This document shows, one piece after another, positions 26,671-35,965 of a DNA stretch of 64,000 nucleotides. The position numbers were made by a program, and so were the translations under genes. This DNA comes from CAVVJA01 sp963801715 (GTDB lineage: Bacteria; Actinomycetota; Actinomycetes; Mycobacteriales; Jatrophihabitantaceae): assembly GCA_963801715.1 (NCBI GenBank), contig CAWDGB010000005.1, positions 1-64,000 on the forward strand. Direction: 5' to 3'. The first letter of the stretch is position 1. The number at the start of each line of letters is the position of its first letter. Under the pieces are notes generated by a model. It was not told the DNA's origin, did no database searches, and saw only the letters and a program-made list of their open reading frames with translations.

Positions 26671-27041
26671 CTCAGACTTATCACTCCTCTGTCTGAGCCC
26701 TACAGCGGGCCGGTGTGGTGCCACATAGCATGTCCGTATGCCTCCGACGCCTGATCGGTGAGGTGGTAGGCCGTCACCGTCGGCATTGGCCATCGGTCCG
26801 GTGAGCCGGCTCTGTGTGAGCTCCCTCGCGGCGCGGCATCAACGGGTCCGTGCCGTTCAAGGTGCCAGCGACTCATGACCCGAGATTCTGGACCCCATCT
26901 AAAGTATTTGCGTGTTCCAGAGCAGAGTCGCGGCGCGTGTCGCCGCTCCTGTTCGGCGGTAGCGCGATGCGACGCGCGGCTGGGCCGCGTTGGAGTGCGG
27001 TGGTGCTGTCGCATCGCCCGGCCAGGTTGTGGCGGCCGCCG
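26671..27041. other. 370-bp gap
   Basis: A minus-strand frame ends at 26700 with MPTVTAYHLTDQASEAYGHA, which could be the tail of a lost gene; it was not identified. No start, no domain. Confidence 0.4.
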
Positions 27042-27548
27042 TCAAGCGCGCGTGGTGAGTTGGACTTGGAGTGCGGTCGTGACGTCCTGAATGGTGGTGA
27101 GTTGGTCGGGGGTGAGAGCGTCGATGAAGAGCTCGCGGATGGCCCGTAGGTGCGGCGCGGTTGCCCGGCGGAACGCTGCGTGCCCGGCCGCGGTGAGTAC
27201 GATCTCGGCGCCGCGGCTGTCGGTTGAGCACTCTTGTCGATCGATCAGTCCGCGGCGTTCCATGCGAGCGAGGTGGTGTGACAGCCGGCTGCGCTGCCAG
27301 CCGATGTGCTCGGCGAGTGCCGACGAGCGCAGGCGGTGGTCGTCGACGTCGTGCAACGCCAGTAGTACGGCGTAGTCACTTGGGGACAGGTCACTGTCGG
27401 TCTGCAGGCGCGCCGCGAGCGCGGATTTGAGGTGTTCGGTGGTCTCGATGAAAGTCCGCCAGGTTGCCAGCTCCTGCTTGGTAGGCAGTCGCCGGGATGG
27501 CGCTCGTGTGGCGTGGGGCAACACAGTCACCCTCTCAGATTGACGCAT
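27042..27548 (-). CDS. MarR-family transcription regulator
   Basis: 168 residues from ATG 27548. Winged helix: LSPSDYAVLLALHDVDDHRLRSSALAEHIGWQRSRLSHHLARMERRGLIDRQECSTDSRGAEIVLT, with the wing DSRGAEI. The recognition helix is IGWQRSRLSHHLARM. It is divergent from the LLM monooxygenase gene; its own start codon lies inside a perfect palindrome (27539-27552), so it probably represses both itself and the divergent operon. No Shine-Dalgarno sequence is seen, so translation may be leaderless. Confidence 0.9.
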   Translation of the reverse strand: MRQSERVTVLPHATRAPSRRLPTKQELATWRTFIETTEHLKSALAARLQTDSDLSPSDYAVLLALHDVDDHRLRSSALAEHIGWQRSRLSHHLARMERRGLIDRQECSTDSRGAEIVLTAAGHAAFRRATAPHLRAIRELFIDALTPDQLTTIQDVTTALQVQLTTRA

Positions 27549-27596
27549 CAATCATTCTGGGAATATGACTGACACGTCAATCAGTTGACAGTGTCA
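27539..27596. promoter_or_regulatory. Paired MarR-type operator palindromes
   Basis: Site 1, ATTGACGCATCAAT (27539-27552), is a perfect palindrome. Site 2, ACTGACACGTCAAT (27568-27581), matches its half-sites with one mismatch. A third related element, TGACAGTGTCA (27586-27596), overlaps a TTGACA -35-like hexamer (27585-27590). All lie between the MarR gene and the LLM gene. Binding by the adjacent MarR protein is inferred from position and symmetry. Confidence 0.65.
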
Positions 27597-27640
27597 CGAC
27601 AGTACAGCCCGCGTCACGCACTTCCTAGAACGGAACCACC

Positions 27641-28696
27641 ATGACTGAACTCGCTTTCGGACTCGACACATTCGGCGACGTGCCGCTCGACGATTCCGGC
27701 AAGCCGGTATCGCACGCCGCCGCGATCCGGCAGGTCGTCGAGGAGGCCGTGCTGGCCGATCAGCTAGGCGTCGACGCCATCGCCGTTGGCGAGCACCACC
27801 GGCCCGAGTACTCGATCTCCACGCCCGAGACGGTCCTGGCCGGGATCGCCACGCGCACGGCACGCATCCGCCTCGGATCCGGCGTAACCGTGCTGAGCTC
27901 CGATGACCCGGTGCGCGTGTTCCAGCGCTTCGCGACCGTTGATGCACTGTCGAACGGACGCGCCGAGGTGATCCTCGGTCGGGGCTCGTTCACCGAGTCG
28001 TTCCCGCTGTTCGGCTATGACCTGCGTGACTACGACCAGCTGTTCGAGGAAAAGCTCGACCTCTTCGTGAAGCTCCTCGACGAGAGGCCCGTCACGTGGA
28101 ACGGCACGATGCGCGCGCCGCTCGAGAACGCGGACGTGTTTCCCAAGACCGAATCGGGTCGGCTGACCACCTGGGTCGGGGTCGGCGGTACACCGCAGTC
28201 GGTGGTGCGCACGGCGCGCTACGGACTACCGCTCATGCTCGCCATCATCGGCGGTCCACCCGAACGATTCGCCGGCTACCTCGAGTTGTACCGGCGCGCG
28301 GCTGCGCAATTCGGCACCGTCGCGCACCCGGTCGGCATGCACTCGCCCGGCTTCATCGCCGACACCGACGAGCAGGCCCGCGAGCTGTTCTGGCCGCATT
28401 ACAAGCTCATGCGGGACCGGATTGGCGCGCTGCGCGGCTGGGCGCCAATCCGGCGTGCGGAATACGACGCTGAAATCGAACACGGCTCGATGTACGTCGG
28501 CTCGCCCGACACCGTCGCCCGCAAGATCGCCCACGCCGTCGGCGGCCTCGGCGTCGGACGCTTCGACCTTATCTACACCGTGGGCGCGGTGCCGGCCAGC
28601 GCCCGCCTACACGCCGTCGAGTTATACGGCAGCAAAGTGATCCCGATGGTCCGCGAAATCCTCGACGACCAGTCACGCGATCTGGACACGACGTGA
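27641..28696 (+). CDS. Luciferase-like (LLM class) flavin- or F420-dependent oxidoreductase
   Basis: 351 residues. TIM-barrel monooxygenase family: LAFGLDTFGDVPLDD at the start, LGVDAIAVGEHHRPEYSIS, RIRLGSGVTVLSSDDPVRV, AEVILGRGSFTESFPLFGYD, and a C-terminal GSPDTVARKIAHAVGGLGVGRFDLIY. The whole fold is present. Its stop overlaps the start of an F420/NADP-reductase-like gene (GTGA), and the two are probably regulated by the divergent MarR. The cofactor (FMN or F420) cannot be told from motifs alone; the partner gene favours F420 or NADP chemistry. Confidence 0.9.
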   Translation: MTELAFGLDTFGDVPLDDSGKPVSHAAAIRQVVEEAVLADQLGVDAIAVGEHHRPEYSISTPETVLAGIATRTARIRLGSGVTVLSSDDPVRVFQRFATVDALSNGRAEVILGRGSFTESFPLFGYDLRDYDQLFEEKLDLFVKLLDERPVTWNGTMRAPLENADVFPKTESGRLTTWVGVGGTPQSVVRTARYGLPLMLAIIGGPPERFAGYLELYRRAAAQFGTVAHPVGMHSPGFIADTDEQARELFWPHYKLMRDRIGALRGWAPIRRAEYDAEIEHGSMYVGSPDTVARKIAHAVGGLGVGRFDLIYTVGAVPASARLHAVELYGSKVIPMVREILDDQSRDLDTT

Positions 28697-29409
28697 ACGG
28701 CGCGTCGACGAATCGTCCGGTGACGCTGGGCATTCTCGGCGCCGGCAAGCTCGGCACCGTCCTCGCTCGACTCGCCTCAGCCGCCGGATATCGCGTCCTC
28801 ATCGCCGGGACCGGCGACCCCATGCAAATCGCGCTTACGATCGAAGTTCTCACCCCGGGCGCGACCGCGACCACTGCCGCTGATGCCGCGTCGCGCGCCG
28901 ACATCGTCGTCCTCGCCATCCCACTCGGCCGGTACCGCACCTTGCCGATCGACGCGCTGCGCGGAAAGCTCGTCGTGGACGCGACCAACTACTGGTGGGA
29001 GGTCGACGGCCACCGCGAGGACCTCACCGATCCACGCACGTCGTCGAGCGAGATCATCCAGGCGTTCCTGCCCAAGTCCCACGTGGTCAAGGCGTTCAAC
29101 CACATGGGCTACCACGACCTCGAGGACGGAGCGCGGCCACGCGGCACGGCAGGACGCAAGGCCATCGCCCTCGCCGGCAACCCTCCTGGCGCCGTCGCCG
29201 CGGCCGCCTCCGTCGTCGACGATCTCGGCTTCGATCCGGTCGTCGTCGGACCGCTCGCCGAAGGCGTGCGCCTCGAACCCGGCTCGGAGCTGTTCGGCGC
29301 GAACGTCGACGCTGACGAGCTGCGCGCCATGCTTGATCGCTTCCCGCACTCCGAACGCGGACGCCACATCACGAACGCCCGCACGACCACGAACGCACCA
29401 GCGGCCTAG
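28693..29409 (+). CDS. NADPH:F420 oxidoreductase-like Rossmann protein
   Basis: 238 residues from GTG 28693. The N-terminus TLGILGAGKLGTVLARLA has the GxGxxG nucleotide motif, followed by ADIVVLAIPLGRYRTLP, LVVDATNYWW and VVKAFNHMGYHDLED, as in the F420-dependent NADP reductase and pyrroline-5-carboxylate-reductase-like group. Such enzymes transfer hydride between NADPH and F420. The 4-base overlap with the LLM gene suggests it supplies reduced cofactor to that oxidoreductase. No F420 synthesis gene is in the window. Confidence 0.85.
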   Translation: MNGASTNRPVTLGILGAGKLGTVLARLASAAGYRVLIAGTGDPMQIALTIEVLTPGATATTAADAASRADIVVLAIPLGRYRTLPIDALRGKLVVDATNYWWEVDGHREDLTDPRTSSSEIIQAFLPKSHVVKAFNHMGYHDLEDGARPRGTAGRKAIALAGNPPGAVAAAASVVDDLGFDPVVVGPLAEGVRLEPGSELFGANVDADELRAMLDRFPHSERGRHITNARTTTNAPAA

Positions 29410-30137
29410 GTCCGCTCCTCGACTCCAACCCGCCAGCGCGTTGACCAACATCGTGCTCCGTAAGGCCGGCGTGTCGGTGCTGCGGTCGTAGTGAACACGA
29501 CGCCCGGTTGAAGTACCACGCCGTTGTTGCAGCTGTCCCACTGGCGGCCGACTTGATCGGTAGGCGGAATTCGCCCTGGAACCGTGCCCGACCGTTATTC
29601 GCATATCGACTCGTCTGCGCGCGCTCGTCCTGACCGCCCCGCCGCGCAGATCGACGGGAGGTGCGCACCCCTTTACCTGAAACCGCGATGCTTTCGGCGA
29701 ACGACGGCCGGGATCAGTCAGCCGCCGACGAGTAACTGATCGGTGCGTGACGGCTGGAATACCGCGGTGGCTCTCATCCTGTACTTCATCTTCGCTTCCT
29801 CGTCGCACGTTGGACCTGTTGCGATCCCACGCCATAGCCATGACGCAACGCCGTCAGGCGAGCCACCGTGGTGGAACAGGTTGGTCGTGGCGAGCGCAGC
29901 CGAGGTGACCATCAGGACGCTGTCATCCGGCCTGGTCGCCTACTTCCTCGGCGGCTCGATCACCGACCGGCCCGCAAGACTCCGGCGTCAAGCAGATTCT
30001 GCTCATCGCCTTCATCGTCTCCGCGGTCGTCCTTCTCGCCCACAAGAGCTGACCGCGACGGCACCCGGCCGAACTTCGGTCGTCTCCAACCCCAAGCAAC
30101 TGAGCAAGCCCTTACGCGCACGCCGAAGCCCGCGCAT
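29410..30137. other. Gene-poor stretch with a possible broken membrane-protein gene
   Basis: On the plus strand, a frame from about 29743 contains TIRTLSSGLVAYFLGGSITD and, one frame over, KQILLIAFIVSAVVLLAHKS ending at 30052. Together they look like the end of a small membrane protein with one frame change. No family was recognised. The rest shows nothing. Confidence 0.4.
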
Positions 30138-30353
30138 GTGCTGACCTTTCGGAAAGGGCATACTCCGGATATCGAGAGTCATCTGCCCGTCGTAACGGAA
30201 CCTCGTCCGGGTGAGCGCTGCCTTCTGTGCAACGAGCCCGCCGGCAAGGTCGTGCTGGGTCCGATCGAGCGGGTGTCCGGTCTGCGACGTCGTACGCCGG
30301 TGTGCGCCAAGTGCGCGAACTCTCGCCTGGGGCGTTCTCGGCGGTGGCGCTGA
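30138..30353 (+). CDS. Small protein with two CxxC motifs
   Basis: 71 residues from GTG 30138. It contains GERCLLCNEPAGK and TPVCAKCANSR, two CxxC pairs 30 residues apart, as in a zinc ribbon. No known family was recognised, and the start has no strong ribosome-binding site. It could be a real small gene or a gene remnant. Confidence 0.35.
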   Translation: MLTFRKGHTPDIESHLPVVTEPRPGERCLLCNEPAGKVVLGPIERVSGLRRRTPVCAKCANSRLGRSRRWR

Positions 30354-30742
30354 AGCAGTTCGGCGAGTGGTGAAACATGGCCTGCGCCGGCTCGGTCGCT
30401 GGCCTTCGCCAAGGGTATTTCGACCGTAACGAGTTGGCGATGATGGCCCATTGCCGTGGGAGGTACGGAGAGGACGCTTAACGGGTTCCTGGTGGTTTGC
30501 CGCCTCGATCGACATATTTTCGTTCTTAGCCGTAGTCAAGAGGGTCCTGCTGCGCCGTCAGTTGCTCACAATCGCGTTCGATCGTGACTCGGTCTCCTGT
30601 CTCATGCATATCGCCGCAGTGTGCAGGACGCCGACCACCAGCGCTCACAACGCGATTGCTGTGGTCCAGCCCCGCCACCGCCTCGGGATCTCGGTCTGGG
30701 CGTGGAGGATCGCTTCGAGGTCCGCGGATTGGCAGCTGACCG
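30354..30742. other. 390-bp gap
   Basis: No domain in any frame; a Ser/Arg-rich plus-strand frame from 30451 to 30777 looks like chance. Confidence 0.45.
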
Positions 30743-32091
30743 CTAAGGCCCCGATGACGATGCAGCAACCGTTATGACGCCGCGCAGTCGGATGTCCCGC
30801 GAGGAACTGCCGACGAGGACGGCCACCGTGCCGCCCGGTGTGACCCAGCGTTGGGTGCCGGAATCCCAGTACGCGAGCGACCGCGGGTCGAGCGCCACGG
30901 TCAGCCGTTTGCTCTGCCCGGGACGCAGGGTCACGCGGGCCTGTCCGGCGAGCTGCTGGAGTGGGGTTGGCGCGCTGGTCGGCAGCCGGCCGACATAGAC
31001 CTGCGCGACCTCGGTGCCGGTACGCGAGCCAGTGTTGGTGACCGTGAACTGCACGCGCGGCGTTTTCCCGTTCGGCTTCGTGTTCAGGTGGCTGTAGCCG
31101 AAGGTGGTGTAGGACAGCCCGTACCCGAACGGGAACAGCGGGGTGATGTTGTTCTCGTCATACCAGCGGTAGCCGACGAATATGCCTTCGCTGTAGTACT
31201 CCTGGTTGTTCACGCCCGGATAGCGCAATAGAGAGGTGGCGGTCGGGGCGTCAGACTCGCGCGCCGGGAAGGTGACCGGCAGCTTCCCGCCGGGAACCGC
31301 CGCGCCGGTCAGCAGATCGGCGGTGGCCAGTCCACCTTCCTGGCCGGGGTACCACATGTCCAGGATCGACCGGACGTCGTTCACCCAGGGCATCAGCACC
31401 GGGTATCCGCTGTTAAGCACCACCACGGTGCGCGGGTTGGCCTTCGCCACCGCCTCGATGAGCTGGTCCTGCTCGTCCGGCAGGGTCAGGGTGGGTTGGT
31501 CGACGCCCTCGGTGCCCTCCATGTAGGCGAACACCACCGCGGTGCGCGCCTGTCTGGCGGCGGCCACGGCCGCGTCGAGGTTGGCCTGCCGCTGCTGCGG
31601 GGTGATCCAGGCCAAACGGATCTGCACCGGGCCGCTGCTGGCCGGGATGAACGGCGGGAACGCCGGGACCGGCGCGGCGGTCACCGCGATGGTGTGCGGA
31701 CCGGCGGTCAAGCTCAGGTACGCGAAGGAGTTCGCCAGACCGTCGGTGGTCTTGTGCAGCGTGGTGCCGAGCGCGGCGAGGAGCTGCTGCCGATGACCGA
31801 CTGGCCATCCACGGTCAACGTGCCGCCGGTGCCATCGGTTTGCACGGCGAGCAGATAGTTGCCGGTGGTCGGCGCGGTCAGCCTGCCGGTCCAGCTGGCC
31901 TGGGTGCCCTCCGGTAGCGCGTTCGCCCCGACGAAGTCGATCGTCGTGCAGCTCGTCCAGTTACGTGAAACCAAGGCATCGAGGTAGGCCGCGTCCGAGG
32001 GTCGGTTGAGCGAATCGTCTTCCCGTCCGTTGTTCGGTGACATCGTGCCTATAGGCGCCCCTAGACACCACGATCCTTTCGGCGCGTCCAC
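30743..32091 (-). pseudogene. GH3 beta-glucosidase, C-terminal fragment with PA14 domain
   Basis: The minus strand gives a PA14-like carbohydrate-binding part (ASWTGRLTAPTTGNYLLAVQ, then TDGTGGTLTVDGQSVI), a one-base deletion near 31780, then the second GH3 domain (VVVLNSGYPVLMPW, DMWYPGQEGGLATADLLTG, GKLPVTFP) and a fibronectin-III-like end (FPFGYGLSYTTFGYS, VTNTGSRTGTEVAQVYV). The first GH3 domain, which carries the nucleophile Asp, is absent: the frame ends near 32091 in unrelated sequence. The remnant cannot be an active glucosidase. Confidence 0.85.
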
Positions 32092-32637
32092 ACCGTTGCA
32101 GTGCGAGGGTCGCAGCAGGGCTGCAGCTGACGGGCGCGCAGAACTGGAAAGGCTCGCCGCCAGCTATACGGCACCCGGATCACACGGGTCGTTCGGGTTC
32201 TCGTGCGGTCGAGTGCGTCCAAGGCCGAGTCGTCGTGGTCGATGGCCCGGCTAGGTTCGGGCCGTCGTTGGGCCGAGGCCGGCAGACCAGGCGCGGCCCC
32301 GCGCAGGCCCGATCTCGCCCGAGGCGTGCGCGGGGATCGCAGGTCCTGCCGACCTGGGAGAGAACGTCGCGGGCGTCCAAGGCGACTCGCTCGTCGTCGC
32401 CCGGCTCCGCAGGCGGCGTAGATGCCACCCGCAGGGTCGGGCAGCGGCGGGACGGGCGATCTGCGCGGGTGTGCCGAAGCAGGTGCGACCGAGACGATTG
32501 GCTTCCGCGGCGCCTCGTTGCCTGGTGGAGGGCCTAGTAGTGCCGCGGGCCTCTGACGGTACGAATGCCCGCCTGATGCTCGTCCGCCGGACTGACCGGG
32601 CGGCGCTGCTGGTGCGCTGGGGCTAGCCGTCAAGGGC
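32092..32637. other. 545-bp stretch without a gene
   Basis: Very GC-rich; all frames are Arg/Ala/Pro-rich without a domain. It marks the break where the GH3 N-terminus and the start of the next hydrolase are both missing, so it is probably a deletion or recombination scar. Confidence 0.45.
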
Positions 32638-33273
32638 CTACCGGCGGCGAAAACGCGCGTTCAGCCATACCAGCGTGTCGTGAGCGGCGGCGGCGACGAC
32701 CGCGTCGTGGCCGGCGCCCGGGTAGCCGCGTGCCTGGACGTTATCGCCCCGTGCTCGCAGTTCTCCAATCAGCAGTCTCACGTCGCCAGGGCGCACCGAG
32801 GTGTCATCCAGCCCGTAGGCGAGCAGCACGGGTACGCGAATTCTCAACGCCGGGTTCTGCGCGTCAAGGACTCCGAACAGCTCGCCGGCGATACCTTCGC
32901 GTAGCACGTCGGCGGGCGCGAGCTCGGCCCACGGCGACGTCGGGACCGTGAGCTCAGCGAGGCAGCTGGTCCGCAAGGTTGGCACGAGGGCCAGAGCCCT
33001 CGGGGTGAATACCTGGCGCAGCGTCAACGGCGGAGATGCGTACTCACCCATCGACGCGAAGATCGCGGCCACGGAGGCCGAGGCGGCGCTTGGCTCAGTA
33101 TCCGCCAGGACCGGGCGAGTCCCTTGCGCCATGTGATTGGAGGGCGCGAAAGCGACCACGCCCCGCAGGCGCAGCTCGGGGGTCCAGTGCGCAGCGTTCA
33201 TCTCCGCGGACGTTAGCCGCCTCCGGTCGCCGGGCCCAGAAAAAACGGGGTTAGTCTGCGAAGCGACGTCCAT
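32638..33273 (-). pseudogene. Alpha/beta-hydrolase (secretory-lipase-like), N-terminus missing
   Basis: The frame carries the C-terminal half of an alpha/beta-hydrolase: LRLRGVVAFAPSNH (after the nucleophile region), a lid-like middle, RVPVLLAYGLDDTSVRPGDV with the catalytic Asp, and GYPGAGHDAVV with the catalytic His. The nucleophile GxSxG and everything before it are absent, and the first roughly 25 residues do not look like the family. It probably represents a gene cut at about 33200. Confidence 0.65.
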
Positions 33274-33301
33274 GCTCAGAAAGCGACGACCTTCAGCGCG
33301 G

Positions 33302-33640
33302 CTACTGATTGGGCAGTTCGTAAATGCTCACGAGCAAGAAGCGGGTGACGGACAACGTCCGGTCAGCCACCTCCTTGTCAGACGCAGGAAGCTCGTGGTT
33401 GGCGACGTTTCCCCGAGTGCGGATCTCATCGATCTTCGGCTTCAGACCGGTCGGGATGTACCCAGCGCTGTCGAGCGCATCGATGTATTCCGTGAATGCT
33501 TTGCCTTCGTCAGCACCCGTCTTGTCGACGGCGACGTGCATCAGGATCTTACGGCACATGATCTCCGATGCCGTGAAAGCGCCGGCACCTGCCGAGTTCA
33601 CCGCTTCATTCCAGGCCACGTCCACGTCCGGCGGGACGTT
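33302..33640 (-). pseudogene. DUF4145 protein, C-terminal part cut by an IS256 fragment
   Basis: The residues PPDVDVAWNEAVNSAGAGAF, TASEIMCRKILMHVAVD, and GLKPKIDEIRTRGNVANHEL are the DUF4145 domain. Upstream of about 33640 the sequence is that of an IS256-type transposase in the opposite direction, so the N-terminus was lost by insertion or recombination. DUF4145 is found alone or in restriction-type proteins; no partner is nearby. Confidence 0.75.
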
Positions 33641-34190
33641 CGGGTGCCGCAGGTGCGTGGCGCTGGGGCACCGTTCCGGTCGAGTTTGATGGGCTTCCTG
33701 GACGGCAACAGTGAGGTGCTGGATCGGTTGGTGACCGAGATGTATGCCCGCGGGCTGTCCACCCGGGATGTGGAGGACGCGTTCCGCGACGCGACCGGTG
33801 AGCTGCTGATTTCCAAGACGGCGGTTTCCGAGATCACAGATCAACTGTGGGTCGACTACCAGGCCTTCATCACCCGCGATCTGGCTGACATCGAGGTGGA
33901 GTACCTGTTCGCCGATGCGGTCTTCGAGTCGCTGCGCCGGCACGGCGCGAAGGAGGCGCTGCTGGTCTGCTGGAGCATCGCGTCCGATGGCCGCAAACAT
34001 TTGCTGCATTTGGCGGTGGGCAATAAGGAATCCGAGGCGTGCTGGACCGGGTTCTTCCGCAACCTGCTCGAGCGCGGCCTGCGGGCTCCGACGACGATCA
34101 CCTCCGACGGCGCGCCCGGGCTGATCGCCGCCATCAACACCGTGTTCGACAAGACGATTCGGATCCGGTGCTGGTTTCATCGGCCACAAC
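33641..34190 (+). pseudogene. IS256-family transposase, middle fragment
   Basis: RVPQVRGAGAPFRSSLMGFL, then NSEVLDRLVTEMYARGLSTR, DVEDAFRDATGELLISKTAV, LADIEVEYLFADAVFESLRR (first DDE Asp in LFADAV), and TTITSDGAPGLIAAINTVF (second Asp in TSDGAPGL). The N-terminal roughly 100 residues and the C-terminus with the catalytic Glu are missing. It joins DUF4145 on the left and unrelated sequence at about 34190 on the right. Confidence 0.85.
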
Positions 34191-34374
34191 TTGCCCGCGC
34201 CGCATCCCGTCCCCCCGTGCATCGTGCGTTGCGGCAGCCGGATGATCTTGCTTTACGGCAGTGCGCTTCGGGCTACTGGAGTAACGGGACAGCCTATACA
34301 GTTACTACGCCTGTGTCCGGCATGGCGGTCGGCCTGCCGGAGTCACGCTCCTCTGCAAGGTGGGTGGTGGATCG

Positions 34375-35397
34375 GTGCAAGCGACGACGCTCGGGTTGAC
34401 TGCCGCGGCGCTACAGCGCTTCCTGGATGCGATCGAACCGGGCCGGCAGCCCGTGGTGACTACGGTGACGCCGGTGGCCGGTGGCTACAGCCGGGATACA
34501 GCGATCGCGGAGGTCCAATGGTCGGGCGGCACGAGCGAACGTTTCGTGCTCAGAGGTGACCCGCCGCCCAGTGTCTTCATCAGTGACCGCGGCGGCGAGT
34601 GGCAGCTCCTTCAGGCCCTTGCCACGACCACCGGCCCGGTATCCATTCCGTCGCCCCGGTGGTTCGACGCCGACGGGACGTCTTTCGGTGCCAAGTGCAT
34701 CATCAGCGAGTTCTACGAGGGCCGGACCCTGCAGGACCTCGCCCGGGACCACGAGGACGACCTCAGCCAGGTGCGCGACGAGTTCGTGGACACGATCGTG
34801 GACATCCACCGCACCCCTGTCGACGATCTCCCGGCCGGTCTACCGCGGGCCCAGGAGTGGGGCCGGTACATCGACGGGCTGATCGATCTCATCGACCAGT
34901 TCAGCCGAACCGGCCGCGACTCCCGGCCCGGGCTGCGCTACGCGGCGGCGCGGCTGCGATCCTACCGGCCGCCGCCCGTACCGTTGACTCTCGTACACGG
35001 CGACTGCCAGCCGAGCAACGTCCTGCTCGGGGACGCGGGCCGCAAAGTGATCGACTGGGAGTTCGGCCGGGTCGGCGATCCCCGGGAGGACCTTGGGTAC
35101 TACTCGCACATCCCCGTGCTGCCGAATGTCTACCAATCGGATCCAGAGGCGTTCCTGAGGCGCTACCGGGATGACACGGGTTTGACCGAGGAGCAGATCA
35201 ATCCCGAGGTCGTGGAGTTTTTCTATCTGCTCGGGCTGATTCGGCTCTACGGGCAGATGATGGAAGCCGCCGACGCGGTTGCTGATGGCGAATCTCGAGG
35301 GGTCATGGCGACATACCTGATCAATGGCATCTCCTACCAGTACGGCACATACTTCGAGATCGCCCGGCGGATCGGCGACAAGGGTGAGCCATCATGA
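34375..35397 (+). CDS. Phosphotransferase of the APH/choline-kinase superfamily
   Basis: 340 residues from GTG 34375 (GTG 34360 is an alternative). ATP-grasp-like APH fold: VTPVAGGYSRDTAIAEV (P-loop-like start), LVHGDCQPSNVLLGD (Brenner motif with catalytic Asp and Asn) and VIDWEFGRVGDPREDLGYY (metal-binding Asp). It is close to actinobacterial APH-like proteins coded beside acyl-CoA enzymes rather than to resistance enzymes. The stop overlaps the next start (ATGA). Confidence 0.88.
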   Translation: MQATTLGLTAAALQRFLDAIEPGRQPVVTTVTPVAGGYSRDTAIAEVQWSGGTSERFVLRGDPPPSVFISDRGGEWQLLQALATTTGPVSIPSPRWFDADGTSFGAKCIISEFYEGRTLQDLARDHEDDLSQVRDEFVDTIVDIHRTPVDDLPAGLPRAQEWGRYIDGLIDLIDQFSRTGRDSRPGLRYAAARLRSYRPPPVPLTLVHGDCQPSNVLLGDAGRKVIDWEFGRVGDPREDLGYYSHIPVLPNVYQSDPEAFLRRYRDDTGLTEEQINPEVVEFFYLLGLIRLYGQMMEAADAVADGESRGVMATYLINGISYQYGTYFEIARRIGDKGEPS

Positions 35398-35849
35398 TCG
35401 TCCGGCCCACCACCGAGCAGTTGCTCCTCGATTGCTGCAAAGAGCTGATGCAGGGCGTCCTGCCCGCCGTCTCTGACCAGACGGCGGTTGTGCGGATCTT
35501 CATGATCGAGCAGGTCCTGCGTAACGCGGCCGTCCGCTGCGCGCATGAGATCGCTTGGATGGACGAAGAAATCCCCGTCATCGATTCCTATGCCCGGGCG
35601 GTGCTCCAGGTCGCTCCTCGCGACGAGCTCGTTGCGCTGCTGCGCCGCCTCAACGAGGCGGAGACCGGGCTGGACCTCGACATCGTTGTCGACCGCTACT
35701 GCCGGGCCGGGGACGTGCTGGCCAGCGCGCTCGAGATCGCCGTGACGGACGAACTCACCGACCTTCGACAGCATGGCGAGCAACTCCTGGACGCTCGGCA
35801 CGCCCGCGAAAACGTTGTGCTGGCCGGCTGGAGCCCGACCGGCCGATGA
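35394..35849 (+). CDS. Hypothetical protein coupled to the phosphotransferase
   Basis: 151 residues, all-helical by composition: IVRPTTEQLLLDCCKELMQG, VLPAVSDQTAVVRIFMIEQVL, RAGDVLASALEIAVTDELTDL. No metal or catalytic motif is evident. A 4-base overlap with the APH-like gene indicates co-translation, so it likely acts with it. Similar small helical partners accompany APH-like genes in other actinobacteria. Confidence 0.75.
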   Translation: MIVRPTTEQLLLDCCKELMQGVLPAVSDQTAVVRIFMIEQVLRNAAVRCAHEIAWMDEEIPVIDSYARAVLQVAPRDELVALLRRLNEAETGLDLDIVVDRYCRAGDVLASALEIAVTDELTDLRQHGEQLLDARHARENVVLAGWSPTGR

Positions 35850-35965
35850 CCGTCAAGATCTAGTGTCGCCCGCCTCGGCTTGAGAGGACTTGTCCACGAG
35901 CCTTCGACATGAGTCCGAAGCCGACCATCTGCGCGCTCATGTAAAGAAGTAGCCCTGTTGACGCG

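Noticed and set aside
33302..34222. 306-residue minus-strand frame
   Set aside because: Only the C-terminal 110 residues are DUF4145; the rest is the antisense of the IS256 fragment.
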